From Nageia nagi (Eukaryota > Pinophyta): a stretch of DNA of 64,000 bases. Where the stretch lies: positions 156,674,001 through 156,738,000 of the forward strand of contig JBITNC010000001.1 in the NCBI GenBank assembly GCA_050084985.1, read 5' to 3'. A program made the position numbers and the translations under genes. The notes under the pieces are model-generated. The model ran no database searches, had not been told where the DNA came from, and saw only the letters and a program-made list of their open reading frames with translations. Numbering within the stretch: position 1 is the first letter of the stretch; every line of letters begins with the position of its first letter. Below are positions 10,560-23,099 of the stretch, one piece after another.

Positions 10560-12750
10560 CTAGATCTGTGTACAATCTACAAGCAGGCACTATTGCCACT
10601 ACTTCTAGCCTCGCTAATCTTAGGTCTTCTCCTACTCCCACTAATTTGCCCTAAAAAGGATACACCACTTGATATATCACCACCACTAATCCCATTGGAG
10701 GTCATTAGGGCCTTAGCCCTTTCATATTTTCTCTTGAGTAAAATCATGTCATTATCCTTCTATAATCTATCCATCAAACTCTAAATAAAATCCCATTGAT
10801 CATTTGGTGGAGGCATATCCACCCTCTCTTGTAGCCTCTTCATGGATTGCTTCATGGAGGGTATTTGGGCATCTCTAATGGTAAGTGTGGACTATAAGGT
10901 GGCAAGCTATGCTTACAACCCTAAAATCATGGTCTCAAAAGGTTTTAACCTCTTGATCTCTACCTCTAGGATAAAAACTTGAGTAGAGGTCTCTCCTACG
11001 AACATGTAGGTGTCATGAGTTCTTTGGTTTTCAATAGTTTTCTCATCTAAAAACTAAAATAAGTTATAAATATTTAAGTGTACTGTAAGGTATTACCAGT
11101 TGCCATAAGTGGTATTATCTCCACCAAAGTGTCTAAACCTAGTGCACATATAGAATGTTACTCCTGTACTAAGATGTCATGCATGGGGTTGTCTATATTC
11201 TATGGATCTTCATTAGAAGACCCCTTTGAGGTTGTTTCCATATCCTCCTCTACTTTATCATCCTCCTCCATGCCTAATGAGGTCGTTCAAACTCAAACCC
11301 ACCATGTTGCATACCTAAGAGAAATACCTGGGGCCATAGAAATATGCTCTATGGCATCCAAAGTATGAGGGTCCTCCCATGTAATCCTTCATTATGGTAT
11401 GATATCTCCCCCTTTGAGGACATCTCTCTTGATCATCTACCTAATATAGTAAATAGGGGCAAGTGGACCATCCTATCATGTCCCAAACTATCTCAAAACT
11501 CACTAAGTTAGATAGGGATCCACAAGCTTCCTATTAGTCTAGATAAAGAATGGCTATCATACCCATGCTAGCTGATGTGAATCCTCCTCCCACACATAGT
11601 CTACATAAGATACCCATACTAGGTCCTCAAGATGTAGATCATCTATATCCTTCCTCCTGGCCTCTAGGGTCTATGGGTACATGTACCTGCCTAGCCTCGA
11701 CACCCAGCATGTTAATGCCACATCTATGGGGTACTCTCTCACTCTCTATATCTTGATGGGTTGAATCATAGATATCTTCTCATATTCCCACACTTGTAGC
11801 AAGCCAGAGTGAGCAATGGTGATGTTAAACTTATCTTTACATAAAAAATTATGTATATTCATGTATAGTTATGCTAGCACAATAGGTGCCCATGCATACT
11901 TGGTACCCCTAGCACATATATCCTAAATAATCCAAGTCATACCTATTGTAAAAGATGAGCTACTATTATATAGGAATAGATAAGTGCATATGATGCAGGT
12001 AATCAAGAGCCTTAATTGCCTGGTAGGAGAGGCAAACTTGCATGCCTCCACTAAGTGAATAGACCTATGCTCCTAGTCATTATCTCCCTTCCCTATCAAC
12101 CATTCTACTAGGGTATGATGGCACTCATTATTCCCAATATCTAAATGGTGAACTAGTTGCCTTGAGTGAGGATCCCCCATATCCTATACACATACAAAAG
12201 AGTGATGGTCATTTTACTTGAGGGCAGGTGAAATGTATTAGTATTGAGATCCCACCTCTCCGCCAACACTATAAATAGGGGTAGGTCATGCTAGATGGGC
12301 CTAACTATAGCTAAATTATCTAACCTATATCTCATGAGGATATCATCCTCATGGTTCATTCAAAGATAACTCTTGGCCTTATTCAAGGCTACTATTCTTG
12401 GCCTTATTCAAGGCTACCATTGTCATGGGTCTGCCCCTGATCAAGAGTTTTTGCTCCTACAAAATAAAAACAAGTTTGTAATCATATTGGCAACTTTATA
12501 ATTAAAGGGAATAATAAAAAAATAAAATAAAATAAAATAAATCTTACTATGGGTAAACAAAACTAAAATAAAATAATGAAACATATCACTTTTAAAATGA
12601 TGAAGTACAAGCAACAAGAAAAAATAAATGAAAATTAGTACCCAACATGTGCTCAAACGGGAGGTTGCAAAGGTACTCGATGACATGTCACATCATGGGT
12701 CTCTCCATACCATGCCAACCTTGATCTACCATCTCAACAAGGAAAGGTAA
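10560..12750 (-). pseudogene. Plant mobile domain protein, decayed (PMD1)
   Basis: On the minus strand near 12180-12270 the translation reads LAERWDLNTNTFHLPSSKMT. This is the hallmark of the plant mobile domain (L..LvERWrpethTFHLp.gEmTitL.Dv), found in MAIL1/MAIN-type plant proteins and in several transposon lineages. The rest, down to about 10560, fits a long C-terminal region rich in Ser, Leu and Glu but is broken by many stops. A probable intron precedes the domain, with a T-rich tract and TTTTGTAG acceptor ending at 12457 (minus). The neighbouring primer site and LTR suggest the gene sits inside an LTR element. A second copy is at 25340-27370. The function of the domain in transposons is not established. 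Confidence 0.6.
12371..12420 (-). repeat. 25-bp tandem duplication in PMD1
   Basis: The segment containing TCTTGGCCTTATTCAAGGCT is repeated twice back to back with one difference near the end. It lies just upstream, in coding sense, of the plant mobile domain. Confidence 0.8.
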
Positions 12751-13748
12751 ACGATCATGGGAAATAGGATCTAAATAAGGTCAATGATAGGGCATCAAAC
12801 TTGGGATATCGGGTAGGAGGTCACAATACGCTTAGAGCTCTAACAACAAGATAATGAAACAATAGAATGAGGGAAGTAAGTCAATTATTATTCCCCTTTT
12901 TGTCACAATTTTGGTCGTAAACCTTAGCTACAAAACCTTATTCTTAAGTGTCACTTTCATATATAGAAAATGATGATTTTTGTGAGCAAAACATAAAGAA
13001 AAAATTTAATTATGATATGTCTCTTTTTCAAAATCTCAATCATAATTTTATCATAAATCAACCAAATCTTCTTGAAATGACATGAAATTTTTAATTAACA
13101 CTTCTAATACAAATTTATAAAAATCCATAAAATTTTAGAATAAAATTCGAAACAATGCAAAAGATATGTAGATTGTTTTACTTTTACCCCTTCTATATCT
13201 TAGAGTTTTTATAAGGATACCCCAATGTTCTTCACATAAAATAATGAATACAACTCTAAAATTTTTGAAATACAAATTATGTACTTCTCAACTAATAATC
13301 TAAAAACCTTTTACATTTTATAAGTAAACTCGTAAATATGAAAAAATGTGATCAATTACTTTTTCCTTTTTTTCACAATTATAGATCAAGGGTTTGTTTA
13401 GAGGAAACACCAATTTTATCATAAGTAGATCAATATAGATACAAATGACCTAAACTTTTGATTGAATTATGGTATTATCTCTACAAAAATCCTCCCAAAA
13501 TTTCAAAATAAAAACCCCTTTCTCTACCCTATATAACCATTTTATTACAAAAATTAAAATGCTTATAAAATCCTCAAACGAGATCCAAAATACTTGAAAT
13601 TTTATTATTCATTCTTGACATGATTCTATGCAAAACCTTAAAATTTTATCCAAAAATATCTTTGGATGTGTTATGTATGAGTGATTCACTTGAGTTAGCA
13701 AAAAAACCATTCAACTTCTCCAAAGCCACCCATAAGTGCCAAGATCAT
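12751..13748. other. Leader between primer site and PMD1
   Basis: About 1 kb of AT-rich sequence lies between the minus-strand primer site and the PMD1 remnant. I see no conserved coding sequence. An open frame at 13620-13844 crosses the LTR boundary and is best treated as chance. Confidence 0.4.
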
Positions 13749-13760
13749 GCTCTGCTACCA
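13749..13760 (-). promoter_or_regulatory. Primer-binding site, initiator-Met type
   Basis: The minus strand reads TGGTAGCAGAGC, one base off the plant consensus TGGTATCAGAGC. It lies two bases inside the end (CCTAACA) of the LTR that starts at 13763 on the plus strand. This marks an LTR element running leftwards across PMD1. Confidence 0.6.
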
Positions 13761-13762
13761 CT

Positions 13763-14035
13763 TGTTAGGAATCTAATATTTAAAATAAAGAATTTTTTAA
13801 TAATATTCAAAAATCTACTCACAAAATTATTCAAACTACATTAATTAAACCAAACCACTCAATAATATTAAACCCTTTAATAATAAATAACTATAATATA
13901 ATACTAGCTAATAGAATTACCTTTTCCAATTTGAGGGGGAGACCTCCTAAAGAACAAATTCTCTCTTCAAAAGCTTATTTTATTCCTTGGATGAATTACA
14001 ATAGGGAAGACCTCATATAAATGTGGGGAAATCGG
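13763..14035 (-). repeat. 5' LTR of the element carrying PMD1
   Basis: The plus-strand edge is TGTTAGGAATC, the reverse complement of a GATTCCTAACA LTR end, set against the primer site. The right boundary is estimated from where gypsy integrase sequence begins. No second copy was found near 10560, so the 3' LTR is lost. Confidence 0.45.
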
Positions 14036-14039
14036 TGCC

Positions 14040-14853
14040 ATTAGGAAAAGTTATTAATCAAAATATTTTTGTTTATAAAGGTCCTATAGAACCACCTCTC
14101 ATTTCTTTACCTATAGGTCCTATAGAATTCATAGAGCATCATATCATTTGTCATTTTGAAATTCTTGTTCAAATTATCACAAATAATTAAAAGAATTTCA
14201 AAAATAAAGAGGAGTAAGCTTTATGCAAAGGGTATCATATTCGGATTAGATTTTCAATGCCTTATTATCCCTAAGGGAATGGACAAGCTAATGCTACAAA
14301 CAAAACCATTTGGAGTATTCTACTCAAAATAGTTGATAACTCTCATAAATATTGGCATGCAAGGATTCCACATGCTTTATGAGTTTATCACACTAATATT
14401 CAAACTCCTACTAGGGTAACCCCTTTTTCTCTAGTTTATGGGGCAAAGGCAATTTAACCATTAAAAATAGAAATTTTATCTTTTTGAATTACTTTACAAG
14501 ATTATATCACAAATGAAGCATCTTGTCAAATGAAATTAGGTCAATTGTTGTTGTTAGATGAAATATGAGTTAATGCATTAGAACACATGCATACCTATCA
14601 AAATTGTATTAAACTAGCTTTTGATAAAAGGGTTAAAATTTGTGAATTCAATATAGGAGATCTAGTACTCAAAGAAAATAAACAAACTTTACGGATAGAA
14701 ATATAACTACATGAAAAATTTACCCCTAACTAGGTAGGACCTTATATAATTAAAAGAAAGTTTGATTCAAGAGAATATCACTTAGTTGACTTAGAAGGTA
14801 ATGAAGAATGTGAACCAATAAATATCATGCATCTCTACCCCTTTTACAATTAA
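14040..14853 (+). pseudogene. Ty3/gypsy integrase, C-terminal part (G1)
   Basis: The plus strand shows a degenerate integrase core: FIEHHIICHFEILVQIIT near 14130, a GNGQANATNKTI block near 14280, ALWVYHTNIQTPTRVTPFSL near 14380, and after the core EFNIGDLVLKEN, a VGPYIIK stretch and HLVDLEGNEECEPIN up to the stop at 14851-14853. These are the conserved blocks of the plant Tat/Athila-type integrase. Several in-frame stops and shifts are present. The upstream reverse transcriptase is missing, cut off by the LTR to the left. Integrase inserts the DNA copy into the genome; this copy cannot be active. Confidence 0.8.
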
Positions 14854-14944
14854 AGTTGTTTTGTTTTCTTGTATATCTTATAAATATTTAGATAAGATAT
14901 TGAAAGTTTCACAATGAACTAATAAAAATAAATTAATTTAACAT

Positions 14945-16290
14945 ATGGCAATCAAAAGGATCAAGAGTGTTCATGTGCCATTGGAAAGAAAGGGAATAAA
15001 TCAAGAACCATGGTTTGAAAAGTCTATATAATTAAAAGATAGAGCCCTATCCATACTCACATATTTCACTTTCCTAGGAGCACAAAATGTTCTTCGATTA
15101 TCTATCAACATACAAAGGAATCTAGCATTGAGTTATTGTCTAAGTACATTTGATGGATGGAAAGGTTGTGTTAAAGGAGAAAATATTGAAATTTACCTAG
15201 ATAGGGTTGTGTATTTTCAAGGTTTTTATCAGTATCATGAGCTAGTACATAAAATAAATTTGTTATGTTTGTATTTACCTACTGCAACACCTAAAATCAT
15301 GTTTGGCTACACTTTTAATGATTGAGTTTTAGAAGTTGCATCTCAAAATCTGCAAAGTTTACATCTAATCCTAGTCCGGATGAATCAACTTATAGGATAC
15401 TTGTGTCATAAAAAGTTAATATATGATTTTACTCCTTTGTTTGTGCTCAAACTTAGGAAACTAAAAAGAATCAAAATAAATATCAATAAATAATTTTTTG
15501 GAGTAAATTCAAGGTTTATCTCTCCTTCATCTTGTCACCATTCATAAAAAAATAGTAACCACCAAAAATTTAAAAGCCCTTAAACAAGTACATTTCTAGT
15601 TTGACTACATTGATCAAAATTTCATGGATAGATATAAAGGACATATTTACATGCAATTACTTCAAAAATATTCTTCTACACTTATGGCACATTTCCTTGA
15701 TTTACCTAAAGAAGTGCATTTAGTGATAGCCACGAAATATTTTGAAAATGGTACATCAAATGCATGGGAATTAAAAATAAATGGTTTAAAAGTTATAATT
15801 GAAGTAAAGGAACAAGAAATGTGGATGGAACAAAAATTTGAAATGAGTTCATTACAATGGTTTTGTCTACATTGACCTTATGACAAACCCAAAATTGTGA
15901 TAAATTACATTGAAGATGTTCATATCAAATTTATGGGATATTCTTTTATTTTGACTTCAAATTTTTTTTATCAAGCATTGTCATATCTTACTCCATCCTT
16001 TCCAAAGGATGAAATTGTATATAACTATAGTTCATTTTTTAGTAATGATTGTTGTATGAATAATCTTTTGAATGTGAAAGAGTGATTTAAACAAATTAAT
16101 AAACATATAGATAAAAGAAAATGAATTAAAAATGTCACCCAATAATATTGTTCCAACATCATTGATAATAGGAGTTTTGGTGTTTTTGTAGGGAGCATCA
16201 TCCCATACTACCCATTTTGTACCTCTCCATTTCCATCAATTCCACTTCCTCCCATTTTAGTACATCTTATATACATACCTTCATTTATTA
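14945..16290 (+). pseudogene. Extra ORF downstream of integrase, first part
   Basis: From the ATG at 14945 one frame runs to 15325 with a single stop near 15029. After a poor stretch, another frame runs from 15624 to 16290 with stops at 15873 and 16083 and more near 16120-16150, then stays open into a Pro-rich tail up to the insertion at 16290. Density of open sequence is well above that of its surroundings. I do not recognise the product; no clear membrane segment or signal peptide stands out. Some plant gypsy lineages carry an extra (often env-like) frame after integrase, and the position fits, but homology is not shown. It continues at 22414. Confidence 0.4.
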
Positions 16291-17014
16291 TGTTCATCTA
16301 AATTAGATTGTATTAGGTTGTATTTGCAAGAGTAGTACTCATTCTAGAGGTATATGTTCTTAGAGATAGGCCAAAAATTGAAATTTAGAGTTGATTAGCA
16401 TATAGAACCATGCTACCAATGGCATGATATATTGTATACAAGCCCTTAATGGTGTGCACCTTGATGAGATAAGAGAGGAAGTTGAAAGGACATCAACATT
16501 TTGAATACTTGAATGATTTAGTGTCTTCAATCGACATCTTAGAGGTGATTCCAAGCTTATTTAAGGGCATGCTACTCTTGATTATATAATAAGGGAGGAT
16601 GGAGAGTTGTAAGATTTTGAGATTGTAAGATTTGAAGGAAGATCAAGAGTCATTTTAGAATTTTGTAGTTATGAAATTATTTTTCTTCTTATTGTAGGAG
16701 ATTGCGATAATTGTAGGAAATTGTATTATCATTATGTTGATGGTATTTCTCTATGCATGTAATATTGTAATATCCATAGATAATGAGAAAAGAAAGCTCC
16801 AATTACATGCTATATTAACCCACATTAGGTGATCTAGGGTAAATCATTATGTTGATCTTGTTATGTATTTTGAGATTGCTAGTGTTTTATGATATACATT
16901 GAGTAAATTTTGAATTTATATGCAATTGTATGAACTCATAATGATAAATATTTTTTGTTCCAATCTGTAAGTGAGGATCTGAGTATGCTATAAGCATTTG
17001 ATGATTATGGATCA
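16291..17014 (+). repeat. 5' LTR of the nested gypsy element
   Basis: It starts TGTTCATC, ends GGATCA, and aligns along its whole length with 21704-22408. The visible divergence between the two copies is considerable, which implies an old insertion. Confidence 0.9.
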
Positions 17015-17016
17015 CG

Positions 17017-17031
17017 TGGTATCAAATCTTG
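17017..17031 (+). promoter_or_regulatory. Primer-binding site
   Basis: TGGTATCAAATCTTG begins two bases after the LTR end. It is a slightly decayed form of the TGGTATCAGAGCC site complementary to initiator tRNA-Met. Confidence 0.8.
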
Positions 17032-17105
17032 TGTGTGAAAAAAATTTGAAAAAAATTGGGGTTGTAATTTTAAGAATTTTAGGCCACTAATGATGTGTTT
17101 TTTTT

Positions 17106-18050
17106 ATGTTTTGGAGGAGATCCCAAATACTAGAATTAATTATAGAGGATCCTGAGATTGGTCAAAGGTGCAGAGTGATAGAAATGGATAATATGGAGGA
17201 GCAACAATTTATTTTTTATACCATGTTAGATGTTGATTTTGAAAGAAGATTTTCAATAATGGAGAATCATTTGGCTCATTTGGTTGAGTTGTTGGCTGTT
17301 GGATAAAATATAAATGTTAATAAGAGATATTATGATGTAGTTGGGAGACCTAATTCATCATCTTCATCAAATCAAATTCCATTCAAGGTGAAGGCCAAAG
17401 TGGACATTCATAATTTTGAAGGAGAGGTTGATGCAAAAAAGGTGAACAATTAATTTAAACAATTGGAGGTTTACTTCCAAATTCATGATGTTGTAAATGA
17501 TATTGATTAAATCTCTATTTCTAGATTAAACATGAGTGGACATACTTTAGTTTGGTGGGAAAGCCATATAAAAACTCTTAATCATGAACACTTATCAAAA
17601 ATATCTTCTTAGAATGAATTTAAGGAGTTGTTAAGAGATCAATTTTATCCATTAAAAAATCATACTAAACAATTGATAAAATGATAATTCTTTAGACAAC
17701 AAAGAGGGAAAAATGTTCAGTAATACACTACAAAAATTAGGAAACAAGCTACTTTGCTTAGGGTTTCATTAAAAGATCCTTAAACTTTAATGAAGTACAT
17801 AGAAGGTTTACATAATCATTTGCAAGTGCAATACTTAAAGGATGATGGTAAAGCAAGGAGACAATATGATGAATCCAAGAAGGCTTTTAATTCAAGGGGA
17901 TCACAAGAGAAAGGTAAATCTCAAGATAAAGGAAAAGATAAGAAAGAAACTAAGACCACTAATATTTTAAAGAAACAAGGTGATAGTAGGCATTGTAGTA
18001 AGTATAATAAATATGGTCATGTTCAAGATGAATATTGAAAATTACATCCA
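17106..18050 (+). pseudogene. Gag of the nested gypsy element
   Basis: The frame opens after the primer site with an acidic helical start, then a capsid-type stretch (KVDIHNFEGEVDAKKVNN, then a W-rich LVWWESHIK segment near 17550). A Lys/Gln-rich linker follows, and a damaged zinc knuckle HCSKYNKYGHVQDEY near 17985, in which the second and last Cys of the C-x2-C-x4-H-x4-C pattern have become Tyr. About ten stops or shifts interrupt it. Gag would form the virus-like particle. Pol follows in sequence. Confidence 0.75.
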
Positions 18051-21000
18051 GAATTACATTCATATAAGCATAATATTAAGTAGAAAACTAATGTTATGGT
18101 TATTAGATGTGAATATATTAATGAAAGTTAAGATATTCATGAGAAAATAAATTATTCATCCATTCAAAAGGTTGAAGAACCTCAATACAATGAAGAGAAA
18201 AGGATTCAATTATTCCATCTCAAAATTCAAATCAAAAAAACCAAAGTAGATTGCATTGTTGATCTGGGTTCTCAAGAAAATTTGATTTCAGAGACTATGA
18301 TGAGTAATTTGGGATTGAAAACTTTCAACCATCCAAATCCATATCCTTTGGGTTGGGTGCCTTGCAATTCTAGTTTGCAAGTCACTAAGCAATGCAAGTT
18401 GAAATTTACTATTTGTAAAAGTACATTGATGAAGTTGTGGTTGATGTTGTTCCTTTAGATATTTGAGGTGTTATTCTTGGTAACCCTTATATGTGGGATG
18501 GAGATGGTATCTATTATAGAAAATTAAATAAATTACGATTGGTGAAATATGGAAAGGTGTTTTTAGATAGTGCACATAAAAGTAGAAAAAAATTACCTTT
18601 TTTCATTGTCAATTAGGTAAAATGTCTTACGAATGCTTTTGAAAATTTTGTTCTAATCATGGTGAAAATAGGAGCCTCGGGTGAGGTGAATCTCATGCTA
18701 TCAATAGTGTGCAATACTAAATGTGGATCATTAGATATGTGAAATAGAGAGGAATAGATGCATATTTTGGTTCAAGAGTTTACTAACTTATTTTAATAGC
18801 CACAAGGATTAACTCCTATGCAAGATATACATCATGATATCCAGTTGTTTCTTGATGCTTTATTTCCCAACATAGCTTTATATCAACAATCAATTTTGGA
18901 GCAAGGGGAGATAAAGAGGTAGATTCAAGATTTGTTTTATCAAGGTATGATCATACCATGTACATATCCATGTGATTCACCTATTATTTTGGTTCCCAAG
19001 AAGGATCGAACATAGAGAATGTGTATTGACTATAGAGCACTTAACAAAATCACCATTAAAAATTGCTATCCTTTGCTTCGGATAGATGATCTTTTGGATC
19101 AATTGGAAGGGGAAATTTTTTTCACAAAATGGACTTGAGGAGTGGATATCACCAAGTTCAAATCAAGAAAGAGGACATTTGGAAGACTAATTTCAAGATA
19201 AGACAAGGCCTATTTGAATGGCTTATTTTTCCATTTGATTTGTGCAATGCACTGACTACTTTTATGAGGGTAATGAATGATGTACTACATCCATTTATTG
19301 ATTCTTTTCTTGTTGTATACTTATATGATATTCTTATTTATAGGTCTACTTGGGAATAATATGTTGTACATCTTAGACAAGTATTTTAAACTTTGCATAC
19401 GGAGAAGTTGTTGTTGAAACATTCAAAATATGAGTTTGGCAAAGAGTCTTTGGTGTATTTAGGTCATGTTATTGGTCATGAAAAACTTAAGATAGATCCT
19501 AGTAAAGTAAGTGCTATAGTAGATTAACCAAGGTCAACTAATGTAATTGAAGTAAGGATTTTCTTAGGTGTTGTCCAATATTTAAGAAATTTTCTTGTTG
19601 ATTTTCTCATATTTTTTCACCTTTACATGATGTAACCAATAAGAGAAAAGTTTTCCAATGGGGGAAATAACAACATACATCATTTGGCATTTTGAAGAAA
19701 AAGATTATTAGTACACCTATGCTAGCACTTTCTAATTTTTAGAAGCCATTTGAAGTGGAGACTGATGCAAGTGACTATGCCATGGGAGCTATTTTATTAC
19801 AAGAAGAAAAATCAATTTGCTATCAATTTGAAAAATTTAGTGGGGCTATTTTAAATTATCATACTTATGATAAGGAAATTTATGAATTGGTTTAAGCTAT
19901 TAAAAAGTGTAAACATTACTTAATGGAGAAAGAAATAATCATTCATATTGATCATTAACCATTAAAATATTCACAAAATCAAAATTGCAACAAACTAGAC
20001 ACTATAGATGGATGGGTTTTTTGCAATAATTTCATCTAGTGATCAAGTATAAAAAATGAACATAGAACAAGATTGTTGACATGCTTTCTAGACCACATGT
20101 AACTACATATTCCATGTTGTTAATGATGTGCAGTTCTGATTTCATGCCAATAATGGAGTGTGAACAAGATTCAATGAGTTCTCTCTCAGTGCTAAAATTT
20201 ATTCCTTTTCTGTCTAAGTCATTTGTAGAGGCATATGTGTAGGATCCTAACTTCAAAAAAGTGTATGAGTAGTTGTGTTCATCTAGGTCTAAGTATAAGG
20301 ATTTGGATGATTTTCATTTGCAAAATAGATTTTTTATCATTTTAATACATTATGTGTACCTATAGGTGAAAGGATTGGACTAATTAGAGAAGCACATACT
20401 TCAAAGATTGTAGGATATTTTAGGGTTGAAAAGATATTGTACAATTTACAAAAGATATGTATATTGGCCAAAGATGCAAGATCAAATTGCCAGGTACATA
20501 AGGGGGTGTTCTTTATGTTGCACCAGTAAGCTAAGTAATAGAAAATTGGGTTTGTATTAGCCACTTCTAGTACCTTCACATCCATGGAAGAGTATCTCAA
20601 TGGATTTTATGGGAGGATTACCTATGATTAAAAAGGGTAATGACTATTTGTTTGTTCTTATAGATAGATTTAGCAAGATGTGTGTTTTGATTTCATGCAA
20701 GAAGAATATAATAGGATAAGATGTTACAAATTTATTCTTTTCTCATGTTTGGGTTTATTTTGGATTGCTTAATTCCATTATTTCAGATAGAGATAGTAGA
20801 TGTTTAGGCAATTTTTGGACATGTTAATGAGAAAATATAGACACAAGGTTGTATAGGAGTACTGCCTTTCATCCTCAAATGGATGGATAAATCAAGGTGA
20901 TGAATAGGATATGGTTTAAATCTTAAGGAGTTATTATGGCAAGCATCCTAAGTCTTGGAATGAACATCTTGAATATATTCAGCATTCATATAATAAAAAA

Positions 21001-21692
21001 ATTTATTCTTCCATTAATAAGAATCCTTTTAAGAATTATTTTGGTTATTTACCACCTTCACCTTTTGATTATGTGTTTGGGCAGTAAAAGGATGAAGAGG
21101 ATTCACTTGAGAAAGAATAAAAGTAAGCTAAAAAATGTGTTGGTAATATTAGGCAAATTCATTTGAAAGTCTAAGAGCAACTTGAGATAAGCCAAGACAA
21201 ATACAAGATGAGACATGAAAAATATAGAGTTGACCATAAGTTTCATATGGGAGACCATGTTTAGTTGCATCTTAGTAAGGAGAGGTTGCAAGGACTAGCG
21301 AAGAAGTTGAAATCTATAAGGTATGGACCATTTGAGATTGTGGAGCAAGTAAGTGAGAAAGCTTTTAAATTGAATCTACCTAAATATATGAACATCTATT
21401 CAGTTGTGAATGTTGAGCATTTGAAAATGTATGAGCCATCTATGTTGACTAAAGATGAAGCAAATTTAGATCATATTTTTCCATCTCTTGATGACTTAGT
21501 TCCTAATACTATGGATGAACTCAAAGAGGATTCCATATAGCAAAGGAAGGTTAATGCTATAAGGAGAGGTGAGACAGAGCTATGGTAGGTTAGATTGAAA
21601 AGAAAAAAGGATAACAAATCCAAATGGATAGATAAGTCCATAGTTGAGAAGTTATATCCTCATATATGCATTTGTAGGACCAAATGCTCTCC
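18051..21692 (+). pseudogene. Pol of the nested gypsy element
   Basis: Domains in order: protease near 18245 (IVDLGSQENLIS, active-site D-S-G changed to D-L-G); reverse transcriptase 18900-19560 with [12 protein letters not shown], a frameshift at about 19130, then [16 protein letters not shown] and [10 protein letters not shown], where the catalytic Y-x-D-D has lost its first Asp; RNase H from about 19740 (FEVETDASDYAMGAILLQ); integrase from about 20430 with the zinc-binding stretch, HPWKSISMDFMGGLP, and a C-terminal SH3-like segment RYGPFEIVEQVSEKAFKLNL near 21320. The gene is dead from frameshifts and lost catalytic residues. The C-terminal tail after 21430 lacks a clear chromodomain. Confidence 0.85.
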
Positions 21693-21703
21693 CATTAGGG
21701 AGG

Positions 21704-22408
21704 TGTGATCCGAATTGGATCATGTCATGCTATCTTTGTAAGAGCAATCCTCATTTTAGAGGTATTTATGCTTGGAGACAAGATGAAGATTGAAATATAG
21801 AGTTGATCAGCATATAAAACCATGTCACTAGTGGTGTGCTATATTGTATCTAGGCTATTAATGACATGCACCTTGATGATTTAACAAGGGAAGTTGAAGG
21901 GACATTGACATTTTGGGAAACTAAATGATTCATTGTCTTCAATCGATATCTTTGAGGTGATTCCAAACTTATTTAAGGGCATACTACTCTTGATTCCATA
22001 ACAAGGGGAGGATGGAGAGTTGTAGGATTTTGGGATTGTAAGATTTGAAGGAAGACCAAGAGTCATTCTAGAATTTTGTATTTCTAAGATTATTTTTCTT
22101 CTTACTATAGCAGATTGTATTTCCATTTTGTTAATCATATTTCTCTATGCATGTAATATTGTGATGTCCATAGATAATGAGAAGACAAGGCTCTAATTTC
22201 ATGATAGATTAATCTGCATTGGGTGAACTAGGGTAAATCATTATGTTGATCTTGTTCTGTATTTTGAGATTACTAGTATTTTGTGATTTACATTGAGTAA
22301 ATTTCAAATTTATATGCAATTGTATGATCTCATAATGGTGAATAATTTTCATTTGAATCTATAAGTGAAGATCCAAGTATGCTATAAGCATCCAATGATT
22401 ACATATCA
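21704..22408 (+). repeat. 3' LTR of the nested gypsy element
   Basis: It starts TGTGATCC after the purine run TTAGGGAGG and ends TATCA, aligned with 16291-17014. It is followed by TATGA, the right half of the target duplication. Confidence 0.9.
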
Positions 22409-22413
22409 TATGA

Positions 22414-22571
22414 TTCCTAAGGTACATAATGAAGCTTCAACTTCATCTATAGAACCTAAGAGAGGCATAAGAAATTTTAGGCCAAAAACTAAACCACCAC
22501 TTCCACCACTCATTTTGTATCTCATTTATTCCCAATCATCTATTTTATTACAAGGTTCTCTCCACTTGTGA
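22414..22571 (+). pseudogene. Extra ORF downstream of integrase, second part
   Basis: The frame leaving 16290 is regained here once the nested element and one target copy are removed: the removed length, 6123 bases, is a multiple of three. The segment encodes a basic, Pro-rich stretch with KPPLPP and ends at a stop at 22569-22571. It shows that the host frame was continuous, at least locally, when the gypsy element landed. Confidence 0.45.
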
Positions 22572-23099
22572 TTGAGGCTTTCTTACTATTATTTTTTAGA
22601 TCATGAACTTTGGGTTATTCATAGGAAAAATATTTACTAGTGCCATACAAAGATTGTAAATCATTCCATGTTATAAAAAATAATAAAAAAATATTTTAAA
22701 AAATAAAAATATTAAAAATATTAAAAAATAATAAAAATAGAAATGTGTGTCTTGTACATGTGTGTGTTTTATATATATTGCTTGATCTTTGCATGCTTAT
22801 TAATTATCTTCATGCAAATAAAAAATTTATAAGTTGTGTCTTTATAAACCTTATGCAATTTTTAAAATTTGTATATAATGTTATATGTGACTAGTGGCAT
22901 TCTATACACAAGCATCATGAGTCATCCTCATTGTGTTTCTAGACCTACCAATCATGAGATAGCTTATCGATATCATATTCCACCTATTTCTTGAGAATTA
23001 TCTTCCTTTTATATTCCACGTGCACCTTGTACATTCCCAAATGACCATATAGAGAGTTAGGTCCTATCATTAGACATATACATAGATCACTTTTTTTAG
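22572..23099. other. AT-rich non-coding stretch
   Basis: It includes A/T-only runs at about 22675-22740. No gene, LTR edge or RNA is recognised. Confidence 0.4.

Larger units (their letters stand above)
16291..22408 (+). mobile_element. Nested Ty3/gypsy element with both LTRs
   Basis: A 6.1 kb element with LTRs at 16291-17014 and 21704-22408, an initiator-Met primer site, gag, pol in the order protease, reverse transcriptase, RNase H, integrase, and a short purine tract (TTAGGGAGG) before the 3' LTR. The flanks are TATTA on the left and TATGA on the right, a 5 bp target duplication with one change. The host reading frame continues on both sides. The order of pol domains puts it in Ty3/gypsy. 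All coding parts carry stops. Confidence 0.9.

Noticed and set aside
16360-16554. ORF in the gypsy LTR (with a counterpart near 21881-22138)
   Set aside because: Both lie in LTR sequence on the strand opposite to the element and are broken differently; they are chance frames in homologous DNA.
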